64,000 bases of DNA from Vanessa cardui (Eukaryota; Arthropoda; Insecta; Lepidoptera; Nymphalidae): positions 4,526,001 to 4,590,000 of the forward strand of contig NC_061123.1 in NCBI RefSeq assembly GCF_905220365.1, in the 5' to 3' direction. Under the pieces are notes generated by a model. The model ran no database searches, was not told the DNA's origin, and was given only the letters and a program-made list of their open reading frames with translations. Positions 12,613 to 25,928 of this stretch are shown here, piece after piece; positions within the stretch are counted from its first letter, which is position 1; every line of letters begins with the position of its first letter. The position numbers and the translations under genes were made by a program.

Positions 12613-15600
12613 GCAATTGAATATATTATGATTAAAATCTATAACTTTTGTTGGAGAAACACCTACCTATATAAATCTTTCGATAAAAAATCTATTATGA
12701 CACGACATTTTAATATAATAATTTATTTTATAATCATAATATATTAAATTAAATACAACGTCCAAATTGTATACATTTTGAATAAAAAAAATATATTAAA
12801 AAAGCCCTGTATTTAAATGTTTTTTTCTTGTCTTATCCTACAAACTTTTTTATATATTAGTATTAAAATTAAATAAAAATATACTTTTATGAAATAATCA
12901 CAAATAATATACACATAAATATAATTAAATATGAAATAATTTTTTGTACCTTAGTATTTCCGAATAAGTGATAGCAATTGTCTAAAAGTAAATTGCACGA
13001 GATAAATTGTAAACACTACTTGTTCAATACGCAAAGAAACATCTATTAATGCAATTTATGAGTCTATAAAGCATCTTATATAGTAACTTTTTGATAAGAG
13101 ACGCTACTAAAAAGATTTTCAATGAACATGCGAGTTTAAATTGATGTGATAAGCGAAGCAGTTTACTTTAATGTTTGACCGGCACTGAGCAACTCGTTCA
13201 AGTTTAACCCAGTAAGGAAAATAAAGTTTCCATTATATACAATTATAAGCTTACTTGTAATCTTAATGTTTAATAAAGATTATAATTATATTTACACTTT
13301 TAATTTTATCACAATATGTCAAAGACTCTACATATGCTAAATATAGTCACTTCGCTTACCTACAACCACGACGTGTGCGATAATATTCTTCGATAATGGA
13401 TATTTATATAAAATAAAGCTTTCGCTTAAATTAGTTACACATTAAAGGTCTTACATATACTTTGCAACATATATTTAGTAAATGCGACTGAACGGATACA
13501 GGTTAAATGCTAATTTAAAATAACCTTGACTTTGTATAATTATACCTCGGAATTCGAGACTCGAGAGCAAGCTATATTCAGTTACTCGACCGAACTCAGA
13601 TGTGACTGTTGACCGCTATCGGCACTTGTTACTTAGAACGCTTTATCACATACCAACTAAATTGAACTAACCAAAATCAACACAATGGAAAACTACACCG
13701 ATTGTAGTCGAAGAGACAGCTATTCATTTAAATCAAGTCGGCTAAATTTCAATTAATATTTGTAACAGTCTACTTGTAGCTGTGTGGCTTAAATAGGCTA
13801 TTTTAATTTGGTAATTTATATGAACGAAAATTACATACATAGTCAGATAAAAACCGGAACTAACGTTTTCCAAATACACACTGCCAAAACTGTTACAGAA
13901 ATACTAAGATTGTATTTAAAAGATTTATAGACTTTCAAAATGTCTAGCAGAAAAGCGATAAGCGAAAAGTAATACATACTAACTTTCGTATACAAGTAAT
14001 ATTAACGCAACTATTTTTATATGCATATTTTTCACACTTTTTAATTTATTATACCTAGTAAATTTTCAAATCTATCACAATTAATAACTTACAGAATAGT
14101 TGAATAAGCGAAAAAACAAAGTTAGTTGTGGCAATTAGGCAAGATGTAAAGTGTTTTTATATAATTTAAAGTAAAAAAATATATTTTCTAAAATGATTAC
14201 AAATTGTTACATATTGCGTGCGTCAAAAACTTTACTTACTTACATTCGAACTTGAATGTTTATTATAGAATTATTAAATGCCTCTGAGGATAATAATAAT
14301 AAGATACTAAAAATAGAAGGTAGCTCTAGCACTGTATGGTAAAATTAATAAAGTGATTCTAGTGTTACGTCGGTTACGTCATTCAATCTTCTTGTCAATC
14401 TTAGAATAGTTCAGAGTCACGAAATATTTAACGCTATTAAGGTTTAGTAACTAAGGGGACTATATTGATACATGCATGATGTAGTTTATTATACCCTAAT
14501 ATATTTGTAATAACTATTTAAATAGGTAATCATCACTATTTCATTTTTATCTTTTATCATAGTTTCATTGAACCCTTTATCTAAATTTAGCAAGATATAA
14601 AAATATGTAGTTGTTTTTAATAATAATAAACAAAAATTAGGAAGAAGCATGTAGAATAGGTAAGAGAGATTATTTCCTATTCTACGCAAGACTCTCGACA
14701 CCGTCAGGTAGAATTTAGTTTCACAATAATCTTTATTATATTATATTATACATCAATATCAAGTATCCTTGAAAAAAACAGAGCAAGCAATTTAAAAAAT
14801 ATCTTTTCTAAAAAGATGCAAGTATAGATTTTGTACTTAGTTTGTATTACTCTACGGGTCTATAAAAAAGCTTAGTGGAATGCTGAGTTGACGGAAAGGC
14901 AATAATGCTTTTACAGAAATGTATGTGCTTTCACAACATTTCTAAAAATGCAACTTTGTCGGTATATAAAGACATTTTTTAAAGACAAAATATGCAGAGA
15001 ACTTTTCTTGTTTGCATTTTTGCTTTCTTGCATTTCAAAAATATCTACCAAAAAGTATATACCTACCTAATTTATTCATTTGACTATACCTAGAAGAAAA
15101 TATATTTACATTGAGGGCCGATGCTGAATATTAGGTAGAGGATGCGATTATTCCGATACCAAAATCGATTAGTAGAATTTTTGTTCACAAATCATGCAAG
15201 GTTCGCAAGAAGTTCTAATAGTAGTTAAGTAACATTAATTTCTATGTATTGGTTATTTAAATTATAACTTGCACAAAGTTAACGCCTGAACATTTTTTGA
15301 CGTAACTACTAGGTAGACTCTAGTATACCGAGTAGACGAGTACCGAGTAATTATCAGTTAATTTCTCACCAAAAACCCTGGACCAAACTAAAATAATATA
15401 TTAACAAAAATAAAGATACCTCATAAGGACGATATGTTTTTTTTTTTTTAATTGAAACATTTTTGTATACAAATTGTAACTTAAATTATTTTCATTCCGC
15501 CACTTTTAGTAGCAAAAAATACGAAATTTACGTTGTTGATTTTATATTAATACAATGCTCCCTAGATTGTTATTCCATGTGATGATAAGAGGAGATAAAA

Positions 15601-15777
15601 GAAATGAGAACACATTCAACTAATGAAAAGTAATTAATAAACAAAGCACAACAAAAGCAGAGACAGCTTGACTGTTAAGATCAACTCTGTCTTAAGCACA
15701 AAAAGTGCCAATCTTTTTTATATGTTGTACTAGTTGAGCCTGCGACCTTGTATGTGTTTGAATTTAACAAAAAACAA

Positions 15778-15965
15778 ATTGTAGCCTAAGTTACTCCTTA
15801 TTATGTCAGTTATCTGTCAGTCAAAGTCCCGTCAAAATCGGTAAAGCCGTTCCAGAGATTAGCCGGAAATAGACAGACAAACAGAAAGACATAGACAGGC
15901 AGACAAAAATTGTAAAAATAATTATTTTGCTATATGTACTGTGTATACTTACATATGCATGGAGT
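15778..15965 (+). repeat. LINE 3' tail (RTE-like)
   Basis: Second copy of the 5393-5575 sequence: ttactccttatta, aagtcccgtcaaaatcgg, gttccagagattagccgga, then repeated acagacaaac units and aaaaattgtaaaaat. Intergenic. Confidence 0.65.
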
Positions 15966-16262
15966 AAAAAAGGGCTATTTTATTATATGTATAGATTAGT
16001 GAAAATTCAAGAGTTCACCATTAACAGTTCCACACATCCCGACACATAGCAATCATTTTTTTTGCACATCCTATAACCTGGATTAGAACTAATACACAAA
16101 ATTAACTAATCTCTGTTGAAAATGTGAATGGTGGATACCATAGCCATGATCCTTTTCAAATAGCTATTATTAAAAACAAAACAACCAACATATTTTAAAG
16201 CTAAATTCATTTATTAACAACAACTATTTACAATAATAAATACTATATTTTGTGTTCATATT

Positions 16263-17148
16263 TCAATTTCTATATTTATTGGTTGGATCTCCTGGTGTGA
16301 ATTCGGAATATGTTGGAAACGATTCATGCCCTTTTTCCACAGGCTCTGGTAGTGAACCACCATCTAACAACCTTTGCTTTTCTATTTTTGCAGCATTTAC
16401 CTTCTTCATTTCTGCTATAGCAAGGTTCTTTGCTATTTCTTCTTCTGTTGGTGGTTCCATTCTGTAAAAATGGTAAAGCAATTTTTTTTTAAATAGTTTT
16501 GATATCATAAAATTTGCATGCCATACTGATAGGTATACAAGTCAACAGTTTAATCATATTATTATATGAGTTTATAGTATGTCAGATTCAATAAACAATA
16601 AAAAAGTTATTAGTTTACTTGAAGTTTATCTTCATCATCTTTATCACTGGAGTTGTATGTCAACAAGCATGATTTTCATTTGTATAATATATTAGCAACT
16701 TATTTACTTATCTATTGGGTAAGCATGACTATGAAAAATAATTTATCGACCCTATACTATGTGGCCCATGATGCAATAAAATGAAATGGAGAAAAATAAA
16801 ATTTTACATATATATACCTCCTCATTCTTAGCCATGCTTCCCATTCAGCTGGTAATGGATCTTGAAAATCTAGACCCTTCGGTGGGTCATACCAACGTGA
16901 AGGCTTCCTCTTTCCTTTACTTGGATCTGCAGGGATTTCATAGTAAACATTTCCAATATAATCTTTGCCTGAAAAGAAACATCATTTACTGAACATTTGT
17001 AACATTGAATTGTAAAATTTTATTCTTGTATACGAGTGTTTAAATAAATGATATAATTACCTATATTTTTTCCTTGGATTTGGCGTGGTTTAAGAGAATT
17101 TATAAAATTTCTCAATACTATTCTCCAAACGTGTCTATGTTCACCCAT
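16263..17148 (-). CDS. NDUFAF2: NDUFAF2 (mimitin), complex I assembly factor
   Basis: Mitochondrial assembly factor paralogous to complex I subunit NDUFA12; it acts on a late assembly intermediate. Exons 17061-17148, 16818-16968 and 16263-16461 sum to 438 nt, 145 aa (human protein about 169). Evidence: an N-terminal MGEHRHVWRIVLRNFINSL, then the NDUFA12-type block GKDYIGNVYYEIP, SRWYDPPKG and LPAEWEAWLRMRR, then a charged helical tail (PPTEEEIAKNLAIAEMKKVN) ending in YSEFTPGDP. The tail and the short length fit NDUFAF2 better than NDUFA12. The ATG at 17148 is the first in frame. The gene is head-to-head with TAX1BP3, 699 bp apart. Confidence 0.93.
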
Positions 17149-17847
17149 TGCAAAATAAGCTAAATTTAATGATAGGAATATGTTTGTTTTAGATCACACT
17201 ATTAAATAATATATTAATAATTCGTTATATTATTATCGTTTCATCAATAATTGTTTCTTCATCTTAAAATTGCGTTTTTTATAAAAGAATCATAACAGAT
17301 CGTCAAACTTAAAATAAAATGTCACTTTCAAACTTCAAAAATAATAGTCAAAGATAAATAATTATTTTATATAATCTTTTGCATACATTTAACATCTTTA
17401 GATTTCGTTTTTAGAATCTTACTAAAAGTCAACAACAGTGTGTATTTTTAAATAATATGTAGCTTATTATGCATTACACTTTCATAATTCTTGTTTAAAT
17501 ATAACTATAATTTCCTTATCGTGCTAGCAGCTTTTGAAATTGAATATTGAAATACTTTATGCTACTTTATGCTTTATGTTAACTTCCCCGTCTAAAAAAA
17601 TGTTTAATTGAAATCTAATTTTATAAATCATCTTATAGAGTAAAAAACATCGATTTTATTGTAGTCTGTATATACAGTACAGGTTGCTTGTCTTGTTGTG
17701 TCAAGTACTTGAAGTACTGTCAAGAGTATACTCAACGTTGATTGATACATTTTATAACTTTTCTGCGATTTCAAACGAAAGCATAAGGATATAGTTATTA
17801 TATAGAGTTAAATTTTACTATAAACAAATCAACTTTAAACCGCAATC
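17149..17847. promoter_or_regulatory. Candidate bidirectional promoter, NDUFAF2 / TAX1BP3
   Basis: The 699 bp between two divergent start codons must hold both 5' UTRs and promoters. A near-palindrome tgtcaagtacttgaagtact at 17699-17718 (followed by gtcaag) lies about 140 bp before the TAX1BP3 ATG. No TATA box is evident. Confidence 0.5.
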
Positions 17848-18616
17848 ATGGCGAAAATGGCTTTTCAACACCAAGCCGGAACGGCTATGGAATGCCTTAG
17901 TGTTAGTTCGGAGACCACTCCCAGTTCTTGTTTTGTTTTCTCTTTGTTGTTTCTCTCAAAGTAAGTATTTTAATGTTTAAAAACCCCGCAGATTCCAATC
18001 ACCCTCCAAAAAGAGGCTGGTGTTGATGCAGAAGGTCGAGAAGTTATGAAATGTGGGTTCAAAATCGGCGGCGGTATTGACCAAGACTATCGTAAGAGCC
18101 CCCAGGGCTATACGGACAACGTAAGTAAATAATTTTATTTTCATATACGTAAATTACATAATACAAACAGAATATTTTATATTTTGTTGAAAATGACTAA
18201 ATTTTTTTTTACTTTACTTTATTAACAAGAATTTGTGTGTTTTATTATATTTGTCATAATTGATAACTCATTCTTTGGTATCATTTAAGTTAATGATATT
18301 TGTTCTTAATCTTTTTTATCTTAAGCTCAACAATCAATTATATGGAAATAAATGGATATTATTTTATGGTAATTGTAAATTAATCAACCATTCTTATTTT
18401 TTCACTCTAAGTAAATTTTTTTTATAGGGTATATATGTAACGGAAGTTCACGAAGGAAGCCCTGCTGCAAAGGCAGGTCTAAGGATGCACGATAAAATTT
18501 TACAATGCAATGGATATGATTTCACAATGGTTACACATAAAAAAGCTGTTAGTTACATTAAAAAACATCCCGTCCTGAACCTACTCGTAGCTAGGAAAGG
18601 GGTTACATCTACATAA
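17848..18616 (+). CDS. TAX1BP3: TAX1BP3-like (TIP-1) single-PDZ protein
   Basis: Small cytosolic protein that is almost entirely one PDZ domain; family members bind C-terminal PDZ ligands and act as scaffold competitors. Exons 17848-17901, 17992-18120 and 18428-18616 total 372 nt, 123 aa (human 124). Evidence: MAFQHQAGTAMECLS, then IPITLQKEAGV, the carboxylate-binding loop region CGFKIGGGIDQDY, GIYVTEVHEGSPAAKAGLRM, HDKILQCNGYDFTMVTH and LLVARKGV. Intron 1 is only 90 bp and starts at AGT|gttagt; a better-looking gtaagt at 17961 would leave a 31-bp intron and shift the frame, so it is not used. Two methionines lie three codons apart (MAKMAF); I used the first. Confidence 0.95.
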
Positions 18617-20790
18617 CTGGAGATGTAAAGGTTGTTTTAAATATTTCTTTTAAGTTGAAAGAGTTCAAAGGCAAGTATTGTAGAATGAGTAATTTTTATA
18701 AAGTTATTTATTTTTAGACATATTGAGCAATTAGTTTGTATATTGAAGAACTCAGTAATATTATATTTTGTTGTTAGTTATTTTCATGGTTTGGTAACTT
18801 ATATGAACTGTTAACACCATTTAAATGAGTGAGTTACCATTGTAATGTTTACAAAACTTAAGAGTTGGGTATATCCATATTGTCACACGGATGACATGCG
18901 ACCTGCAGTATAAACAAAATGAATAATGAATTTCTCATAATATATAAAGAATAATTGAACTATTTATATAAATGTTAAAAAAATGTGATGAATTTTAATG
19001 TATGAATCATTTATATGATATTTTTGTCAATTATTATCATATTATGATAATTTAAATGTCAGATTATTTTAATAAACAACATTCCTTGATTTATTCTTGC
19101 AATGTGCCAAAATTTTTCCAACCTTCATCCGACCCACTTATCATTTATTTGAATAGTCTGTTAGTCAAATCATTCATTTTAAATCTGGAAAATAATTTAT
19201 ATAAATAATTTCTCTGGGTACTGCAGTGACATGCCAAAGAGTAGTACAAGTTAATCTATTCATAGATGAGAATCCAACTAAAAATAACTAGTTTTTTCAA
19301 TAGTATTTATTGCCAACACTAATGTGTTTTTAATAAATCATTAATGCAACAGTAATTTATTTATAAATTAAGTTCTAGTACTAAGTCTCATATTTATTAA
19401 GAAGTTTTAAGGCACACTACTCAAATACTTTGTATACCTGTGTCGTGATTGATAAATATATATTTATATATAATGTTTTATCTTCTTATGTTCTTGCTAA
19501 ATGGACTGATTTGATGAACTTGGCTTAATAACCAATTAAGAAGATATTGTATCCACCAATATATTTGAATTACCTATGCTACCAGAATGAGATGATTATT
19601 TTTTATCAATTTTTATTACTTTGCAAGAATATGTTTATTTTCTGTGAGCTATATTCTTTTATAAAACTATACTAACTTTTGATATTTCTTTTATATACAT
19701 GTACATCTTAAAAACTTGCTCGTGTGTATGAGCTCATGTGTTGTATCAAAAAAACAATAATTATTTTACATCAAAAACTCTTAAGCAATAAGTTTTTTTA
19801 AGAATTATTTAGAGTATGAAACATTTCTATCCGTTTACATTTAAATAAATAAAGCAATACACCTAAGTGCATTTCTTTGCTGCTTATTTTTTAAATATTT
19901 AATTTTATAAAATTGCCCAAAGTAAATTTTATATTTACGCTTTAATTGAATAGCATGCATTTGGATTTGGTAGTTTTATTATAGCTACTACATCAAAAAC
20001 TTATGTAACCTGATAAATTATTATGAACCTTAAAATGAATTGCAAAAAGGTGAATTTATTATACTTTTAAGATATAATGTAATATGAAGAGCTGTTGCAC
20101 CTGGAAAATACTGTAAAGTAACTTTGTTAGTTAAAAATTTAAGTTATATATTAAAATAAGTTGTTCGCTTACATATTGATAAATCTTTATAAAAACACCA
20201 TTATCATGATAAGGAATATCCAATATTAATACATTTATTGAACATGCAGGGTTAATTTACAAAAAAAAAAAAACATGAATATTTCTTATGAAAAATCATC
20301 TGGTGATTCTTAAGTGATGCTATACATATATTTTAAGTTATAATTGTGAACTTATAAATAATATATGAAATATTTCGTGTATTACCTTTGAGACGTTAAC
20401 ATGTCATAGCTTGTATTGGTCACAAGTTTAGTGAATTTTTATGATAATTATACAAAAATTGTAACCATATATTATAGAAAAATCACTTGTAAATATAAAA
20501 ATTGCTGCCACATAAGATTAATTAATAATGTAACTCTCTATCATACTTTGTCACTTTACAGGAACACTTGACTTTAACAGTATTACAGATTTGTAATGGT
20601 GAATACATTTGACATGAACAATCAGTACTATATGTTCATAATAAGGGTACCCTTGTTTCAATAGGTTGTTCAGAATAAAAAATGTTATTTAATTTATACT
20701 GGTGTCTCTTTATTTCAACAAATTATAACTATAATTGAATTCTACAAATAATGATGGAAACGGTTGTTGAGTTCATTCTCTTATCAATGT
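18617..20790. other. TAX1BP3 3' UTR, then NDUFA5 3' end
   Basis: Long AT-rich non-coding stretch between two convergent genes. + strand polyadenylation signals: AATAAA at 19071-19076 and in the aaataaataaag run near 19843-19853. Minus-strand AATAAA (tttatt at 20709-20714) suits NDUFA5. No other gene was seen. Confidence 0.5.
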
Positions 20791-21450
20791 TTAAGCTTTG
20801 GTTGGAGGCCAGTCCCATTGAGTCTTTGGAGGCTTAGCAACTAATGGCTCCCATGGTTTCCAGTTTAACATTTTACGTGCCAGATTTAATTCGTTTTCAG
20901 CTTGAATGATGAGCTCTTCAGCTTGACCACAGTTAATTTTAGTTTCAATTTCATATGTGTCTTTTGTCTAAAAATTGTAATAACATCAGGTATTAATTAG
21001 TGAAATACACTTTATTAAAATAAGAATCTTTATATAATTTTTAAACAAAATAAAACAATAAATTTACCTGTTTTAAAACAGCTGCTCTTTCTTTAACAAT
21101 CTGTTCAGTATATTTTCTATACACTGATGACTCCGGCATCTTTTGCAGTGTTCTGAGAATTTTGCCATACAGTGATCCTAAAGTATGATGAGGGTTAGGC
21201 GCCACAGCCATGCCCACAAGGCCTGTCGTCTAGAATATACAAATATAGGTTTAAACATATTTTGCACTATATATTTAAAATTTAACTATTCTGAATTAAT
21301 TTAATCTGAGTTCGGAAAGAATTTAAAATGATAAAATCAATATAAACCAATTTGAAAAAAAAACACAATTGGCTGTTATATAACCATGAACTGCAGAATA
21401 AGAATCGACAGGTAGTAAATTAAAAGTAGAACCTTTTTAAGCAACCCCAT
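20791..21450 (-). CDS. NDUFA5: NDUFA5 (B13), complex I accessory subunit
   Basis: Accessory subunit in the peripheral arm of mitochondrial NADH:ubiquinone oxidoreductase. Exons 21433-21450 (only six codons, MGLLKK), 21068-21229 and 20791-20967 total 357 nt, 118 aa (human 116). Evidence: TTGLVGMAVAPNPHHTL, RTLQKMPESSVYRKYTEQI, then IIQAENELNLARKMLNWKPW and WEPLVAKPPKTQWDWPP, which align along the whole family. The tiny first exon is supported by its phase, by the human equivalent (..LKKTTGL) and by the donor AAG|gttcta, although that donor is weak. Head-to-head with Topors. Confidence 0.94.
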
Positions 21451-22818
21451 TTTCCTATGATTAATTAGAGAAAACTCTTAATTTCCTACAAGTTTATTCT
21501 GCAATTGCCTTTGATTTCGATATTTACTTAATAAGATTTCTGACATTGACAAATGACAAGATGTGTTAAATAAATGAAATTATAAGTTAAAGAAGGTAAA
21601 AAGCGAATAAAAAATAAAATAAAATATGCATTCAAATCAGAATGAATATACATTTAAAGGGAAACCCCTATTTATATGACAAAATTTTATTGCGATACAT
21701 AAAATTATTTATACAATGTACTTTTAAAGCAATACAAGAAAACAAAATTTTATCACACAGTATTATGCCAATAAAAGTGAGCTTTTGGCTTAATTTGAAT
21801 TTCACGTGTGTCATCTAAAAATTAAAATACTTTAGAATCTTAAGTTGTAAATATTGTAATAATAAACGTAACAAACCATTAAAGTGATTTTAATATCACT
21901 TATCGACCTCAGTATATATCTTTTTAATATCCTATGTTGGTATTATTTTAATAAGCATAAGGCATTTTTTAATATCAAATAATAATATAATTTTAATATA
22001 TTAACATATATTTTTATTACATTATTTCTGTAATGGCAATCAATGATCTATTTATTATTTATATTTGAGTATGTTCACCCAATACTGTTTCTTGTCAAGA
22101 TACATGTACATCAGAATCACGCACTACGACAATAAAATAAAAATCGTTGCATTACAGTAAAATAGAGCTTTGCAGCCATAGTGCAAATGTTAAGAGTTAA
22201 AAATTTTGAAGTATTGATTTCGGTGTGATTTAGCCCTCATGAAAAGGTAATCATTGATTTGTAATGTACCTTTCTAGACTTGTTTGTCAGGATTTGAGGC
22301 ACAGTAGGTGACAAATTTAAGTTCAGAGAAGAATTACGAGACTTAAAGCAGCCATCAGATTTGACTGATTATTACCTGGTGTTTATATGAGTGATAACGT
22401 TCCTTTTTTTCGGTTACCAAATTCAATCAGTTTTGATTAATCGAAGTCAATTTAAAATGGCCAAAACCCATACCTCACAGTAGACATGTAAATAGGGCTC
22501 TGAATTAATTCTGCATATATTGATTTAGAACCATTGTAAATTGAATAACTATTCAATTATAAAAGTCGAAAATATTTCATTATGTCATTTATAACATTAA
22601 ATATTAAAATAAATACATTCTAACATTATATTTCAATAGTTGTTTTGCTTTTAACTAAAACATGGATTTATTAATAGGATACTATTGCTAACAGCGATTA
22701 TGTATAAAGAATTAAGATACATTATAAAGGTATAAATATCTGTTAAATATAATAAAAGCAAAATATCAGAAAAAAATTATTAATAAGGATTTTTAATTAT
22801 AGATAGGTGTTATCAACC
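21451..22818. promoter_or_regulatory. Candidate bidirectional promoter and Topors 5' UTR intron
   Basis: Divergent interval between NDUFA5 and Topors. TGACATTGACA lies at 21541-21551, 91 bp upstream of the NDUFA5 ATG. The Topors start codon sits 18 bases after an acceptor (ttaattatag at about 22800), so Topors must have a non-coding first exon in this interval. Confidence 0.5.
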
Positions 22819-25800
22819 ATGGATACACTGTCACCAGCTCAAGATGACAGTTCAGGGGCCAATCCAAGTAGTGTTAAGAGTGACGATAGTAGTCCCCAAC
22901 ATGAGAGTGGCAGGAGTTCACCACCCCCTAAGTGTGCAATATGCCTCGGAACATGTCGCAACAAGTCATTTACTGATTCTTGTCTCCATCAGTTTTGCTT
23001 CAAATGCTTACTCACCTGGAGTAAAGTAAGTTATTACTGATATTATTCATTAAAGTTAATTATTTATAAATATATTGAATGACATTGTTAGATAAGATAC
23101 CTGTTAATATTTAAATATGTATGATACTAAGTGTATTATGGCATGCACTGAAAGCTTATATTTAATTATAAGAAATTTATTAAAGAAACAAATGCTCATA
23201 TCAATTTGCATTATGATTTCAGGTTAAAGCAGAGTGTCCCCTGTGTAAGCAAAATTTCAGATCAATTATTCACAATGTCCGATCAAACCATCAGTATGAG
23301 GAATACATGGTGGAACAAAGGCAGACCGATGAAATCGCTGATAGAATCGAAATTGACAACATCACAACAGCGACCAGAAGATTTCGATACAGGTAATATA
23401 TTTACTATAAATAAATAATATAACATCTAAAACTGTAATAAAAATATAATAAATCTAATGCAGTATAGTGCAATGGAAATGTGGAAAATGGCTATTACTT
23501 CATTTAATACTATAATTCAATGGTGACTATGGGATTTGTTTTAAATTAAAAATTGCCAAGGCAAGAAACTCAGTAGTTACTCTTTTCAAAATTTAAAAAA
23601 TACATAGTCATGTTAGTTATACAATTATTTAAATTAATAATATATGTGAATATGATGATTATCAACTTTGTGGAGATTAGTTTTAGAGTTCCTCTTTTAA
23701 AAATAGGTAATTGAATCCTAAACGAGTGCTTATTATTGTGCAATGTCATTCTTATCTTGTTGCATCACAACTAACCCTTAATCAGAAATGATAAGCGTTT
23801 TGTTCACTAAAGAGTTAGTATTATCATGCAAATATACTATGATGTAAGGTTTTATAATTTTATTTTTTGTATAATTTTGACATTAGTGTGTCTGGATTGC
23901 CGTTTAAGGACTCTAATATTAAATTGATAATGAATGTGTTGGTTTGTTGATATCCCATAATAATTAAGTTATCTATTTATGACTCACCTCTATTACTTTT
24001 TTATTAATGTATTGATACCAAATATATGTTACCTATTCTGATTTTAAAACATCATTATAGCAAATTGTAGCATAATAGTAAATTTATATAAAACACTTAA
24101 TAGCAACAGCTTGCTTTCGTGGCTTTAACAAGTAACATTTGTATGACATGCATTCGACCAGGACGACGCTGACGCTGCCCCGGCGGGAGACGATCGCCAT
24201 CCAGCAGCTGTTGCTGCACTACCCCATGATGGCGGACGTGTTCCCCCCGCCCGCGCACCGCCGCCGCTCCCCCGCATCCTTCCGCCGCACCGTGTACCGC
24301 TACAACCTGTGGGCCAGACCGCTGCCTGACTTCACCGGCAGATTTAGAGACTGTTCGCCTGAATTTTACAGGTGATTATTACTTTGTACTTGTTTTGTAA
24401 CCATAAACGATTTGATCTGCTAATACTTACTGGATTCATTTGATTTTCCAGGTACAATGACTCTCAAATGCATCGACTAGTACCATGGCTGAATAGGGAA
24501 CTCCATTATTTGTTAAATGAAAACATTGGACACATTTCCTATGTCATTGCACGAATTTTAGAATTACTCCCTCAGTACCACATCAACTCGTCCGAGTTCA
24601 GAGAGACATTGCAGAGATATTTCGGAGATAGGACTGAACATTTTCTCCACGAGTTATACTGCTTCGCTTCCACGCCCTACGACATGACCGGCTACGATCG
24701 CAACGTACAGTACACCACGGACACCAGGGTGTCCACGATGGTCAACGAGGTGATATCGAGCTCGGAGTCCGAGGCCAGCGCAGACTCCGACATCGTCATG
24801 ATCTCGAGTTCCGAGCCTGCCGACCCGCCGCCCGGTCCGTCCCGGGCGCCCGCACCGGCTCGCGTCCCGGCCCCCGTCTACCCGCAGAACTATATTCCCG
24901 AGCCGACGGCCGACAACGTCATTTCTATCGAAACGATATCCCAGTCAGATACAGACGACGACTCATCGGAGGTCATGGTGGTGGGGTACATAAAGCCGCC
25001 CCAGGACCGGACGCCGGAGGTCGTCGACCTCCTGGGCTCGGACAGCGACGTGATCGTGCAGGAGAACGCGCCCGCCGAGCCGCCGGGCGACGCGCTCGAC
25101 GGCCGGCCCGCGCCGCTCGTGAAGCTCACGCTCAAGCGGCAGGTGCCCGACTCCGACAGCGACAGCGCCTACACGCCGTCGCCGTCGCCGCCGCGCCCGC
25201 GCCGCCGCCCCGGCTCCGCGCACTCGGCCAGCACGGCCGACACGCGCCGCACCACGCCCTCCCGGGACGGCCGCTCCTCCGTCACGTCCTACGTCACCTC
25301 CTCCACCCCCCCCACCTCCTCGTCCTCTTCCAACCCCTCTAGCGACTCCGACTGTTCCAGGACCGAAAACAAAAGGAAGAGGTCTCGGAGGAGAATCGGG
25401 TACACCGAGAGAAATAGGAGGAAACAGAAAAAACTCTCTCATCGCAGAACCAAAAGGTCTCCTAACACTCCGGCCGGGCGAGAGAAGCGAAGTAAACGTA
25501 AGTCCCATTCCGGTAAGGGCGTCAAATCCTCGAAGAAGTCTAGCGAGGTTCCCGCTATGGCATGCGAGGAGCCTCCGCAGCCGAGCCTAGACCAGCCGGG
25601 CACCAGTGGGACTTCTAGAAATAATAAACGTAAGTTAGAAAATAATGTTAATCGTCGCAGATTAAGCCGCGAGAGCAAAAGACTGAGGAGTGTTGTTAAT
25701 GTAATTAATAGTCAAAAAAACTCTGGTGAGTCGAGTTGTAGTTCAAAATGTAGTTCGACGAATCGAAGTTACAATACAAACAGTTATACGCTGGAGTCAG

Positions 25801-25928
25801 AGGCAAAACCGGACGACACGGACCGGTCGACGGGCAGCAGCGGGCGCGGTATGGTCACGGACTACACTGACTCCGAGGACGATCTGCCACTAAATCTTTC
25901 TATAGCGAACGCATTCTCTTCACTGTAA
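22819..25928 (+). CDS. Topors: Topors-like RING E3 ubiquitin/SUMO ligase
   Basis: Nuclear RING ligase; Topors proteins act as ubiquitin and SUMO E3s. Exons 22819-23025, 23223-23392, 24162-24371 and 24452-25928 total 2064 nt, 687 aa (shorter than the roughly 1000 aa of fly and human). Residues 39-77 form a C3HC4 RING: C39, C42, C55, H57, C60, C63, C74, C77. It is followed by the Topors-specific TTATRRFRYRTTLTLPRRE. Residues about 310-400 contain several SUMO-interaction-type hydrophobic patches next to Ser/Asp (IVMISSSE, VISIETIS, VMVVGY, VVDLLGSDSD, DVIVQE). The C-terminal half is Arg/Ser/Lys-rich with proline runs and ends DLPLNLSIANAFSSL. The start is set by the ATG after the acceptor; an upstream in-frame codon is GTG only. 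Exon 3 and much of exon 4 are very GC-rich compared with exons 1-2. Confidence 0.95.
23556..23665 (+). repeat. LINE 3' fragment
   Basis: Matches 31190-31285 (ggcaagaaactcagtagttac, catgttagttata, caattatttaaatta) in the same orientation. It lies in Topors intron 2. Confidence 0.6.

Larger units (their letters stand above)
12244..16262. other. Intergenic stretch with the probable Oat 5' UTR and promoter
   Basis: No coding exon was seen. A 5' UTR exon for Oat must lie here; minus-strand donors that could end it are AAG|gtacaa near 12950 and GTAG|gtaagc near 13360, and the sequence near 13550-13640 is a plausible start region. Repeats account for 12339-12612 and 15778-15965. The rest is AT-rich DNA without recognised features. 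Confidence 0.4.

Noticed and set aside
17902..17960. Alternative donor gtaagt at 17961 in TAX1BP3 exon 1
   Set aside because: It would leave a 31-bp intron and add 59 nt, breaking the frame; the weaker gttagt donor gives the conserved protein.
24963..25508. 181-residue open frame on the minus strand
   Set aside because: It is the antisense shadow of the GC-rich Topors exon 4, with a composition of Gly/Arg/Val runs and no family features.
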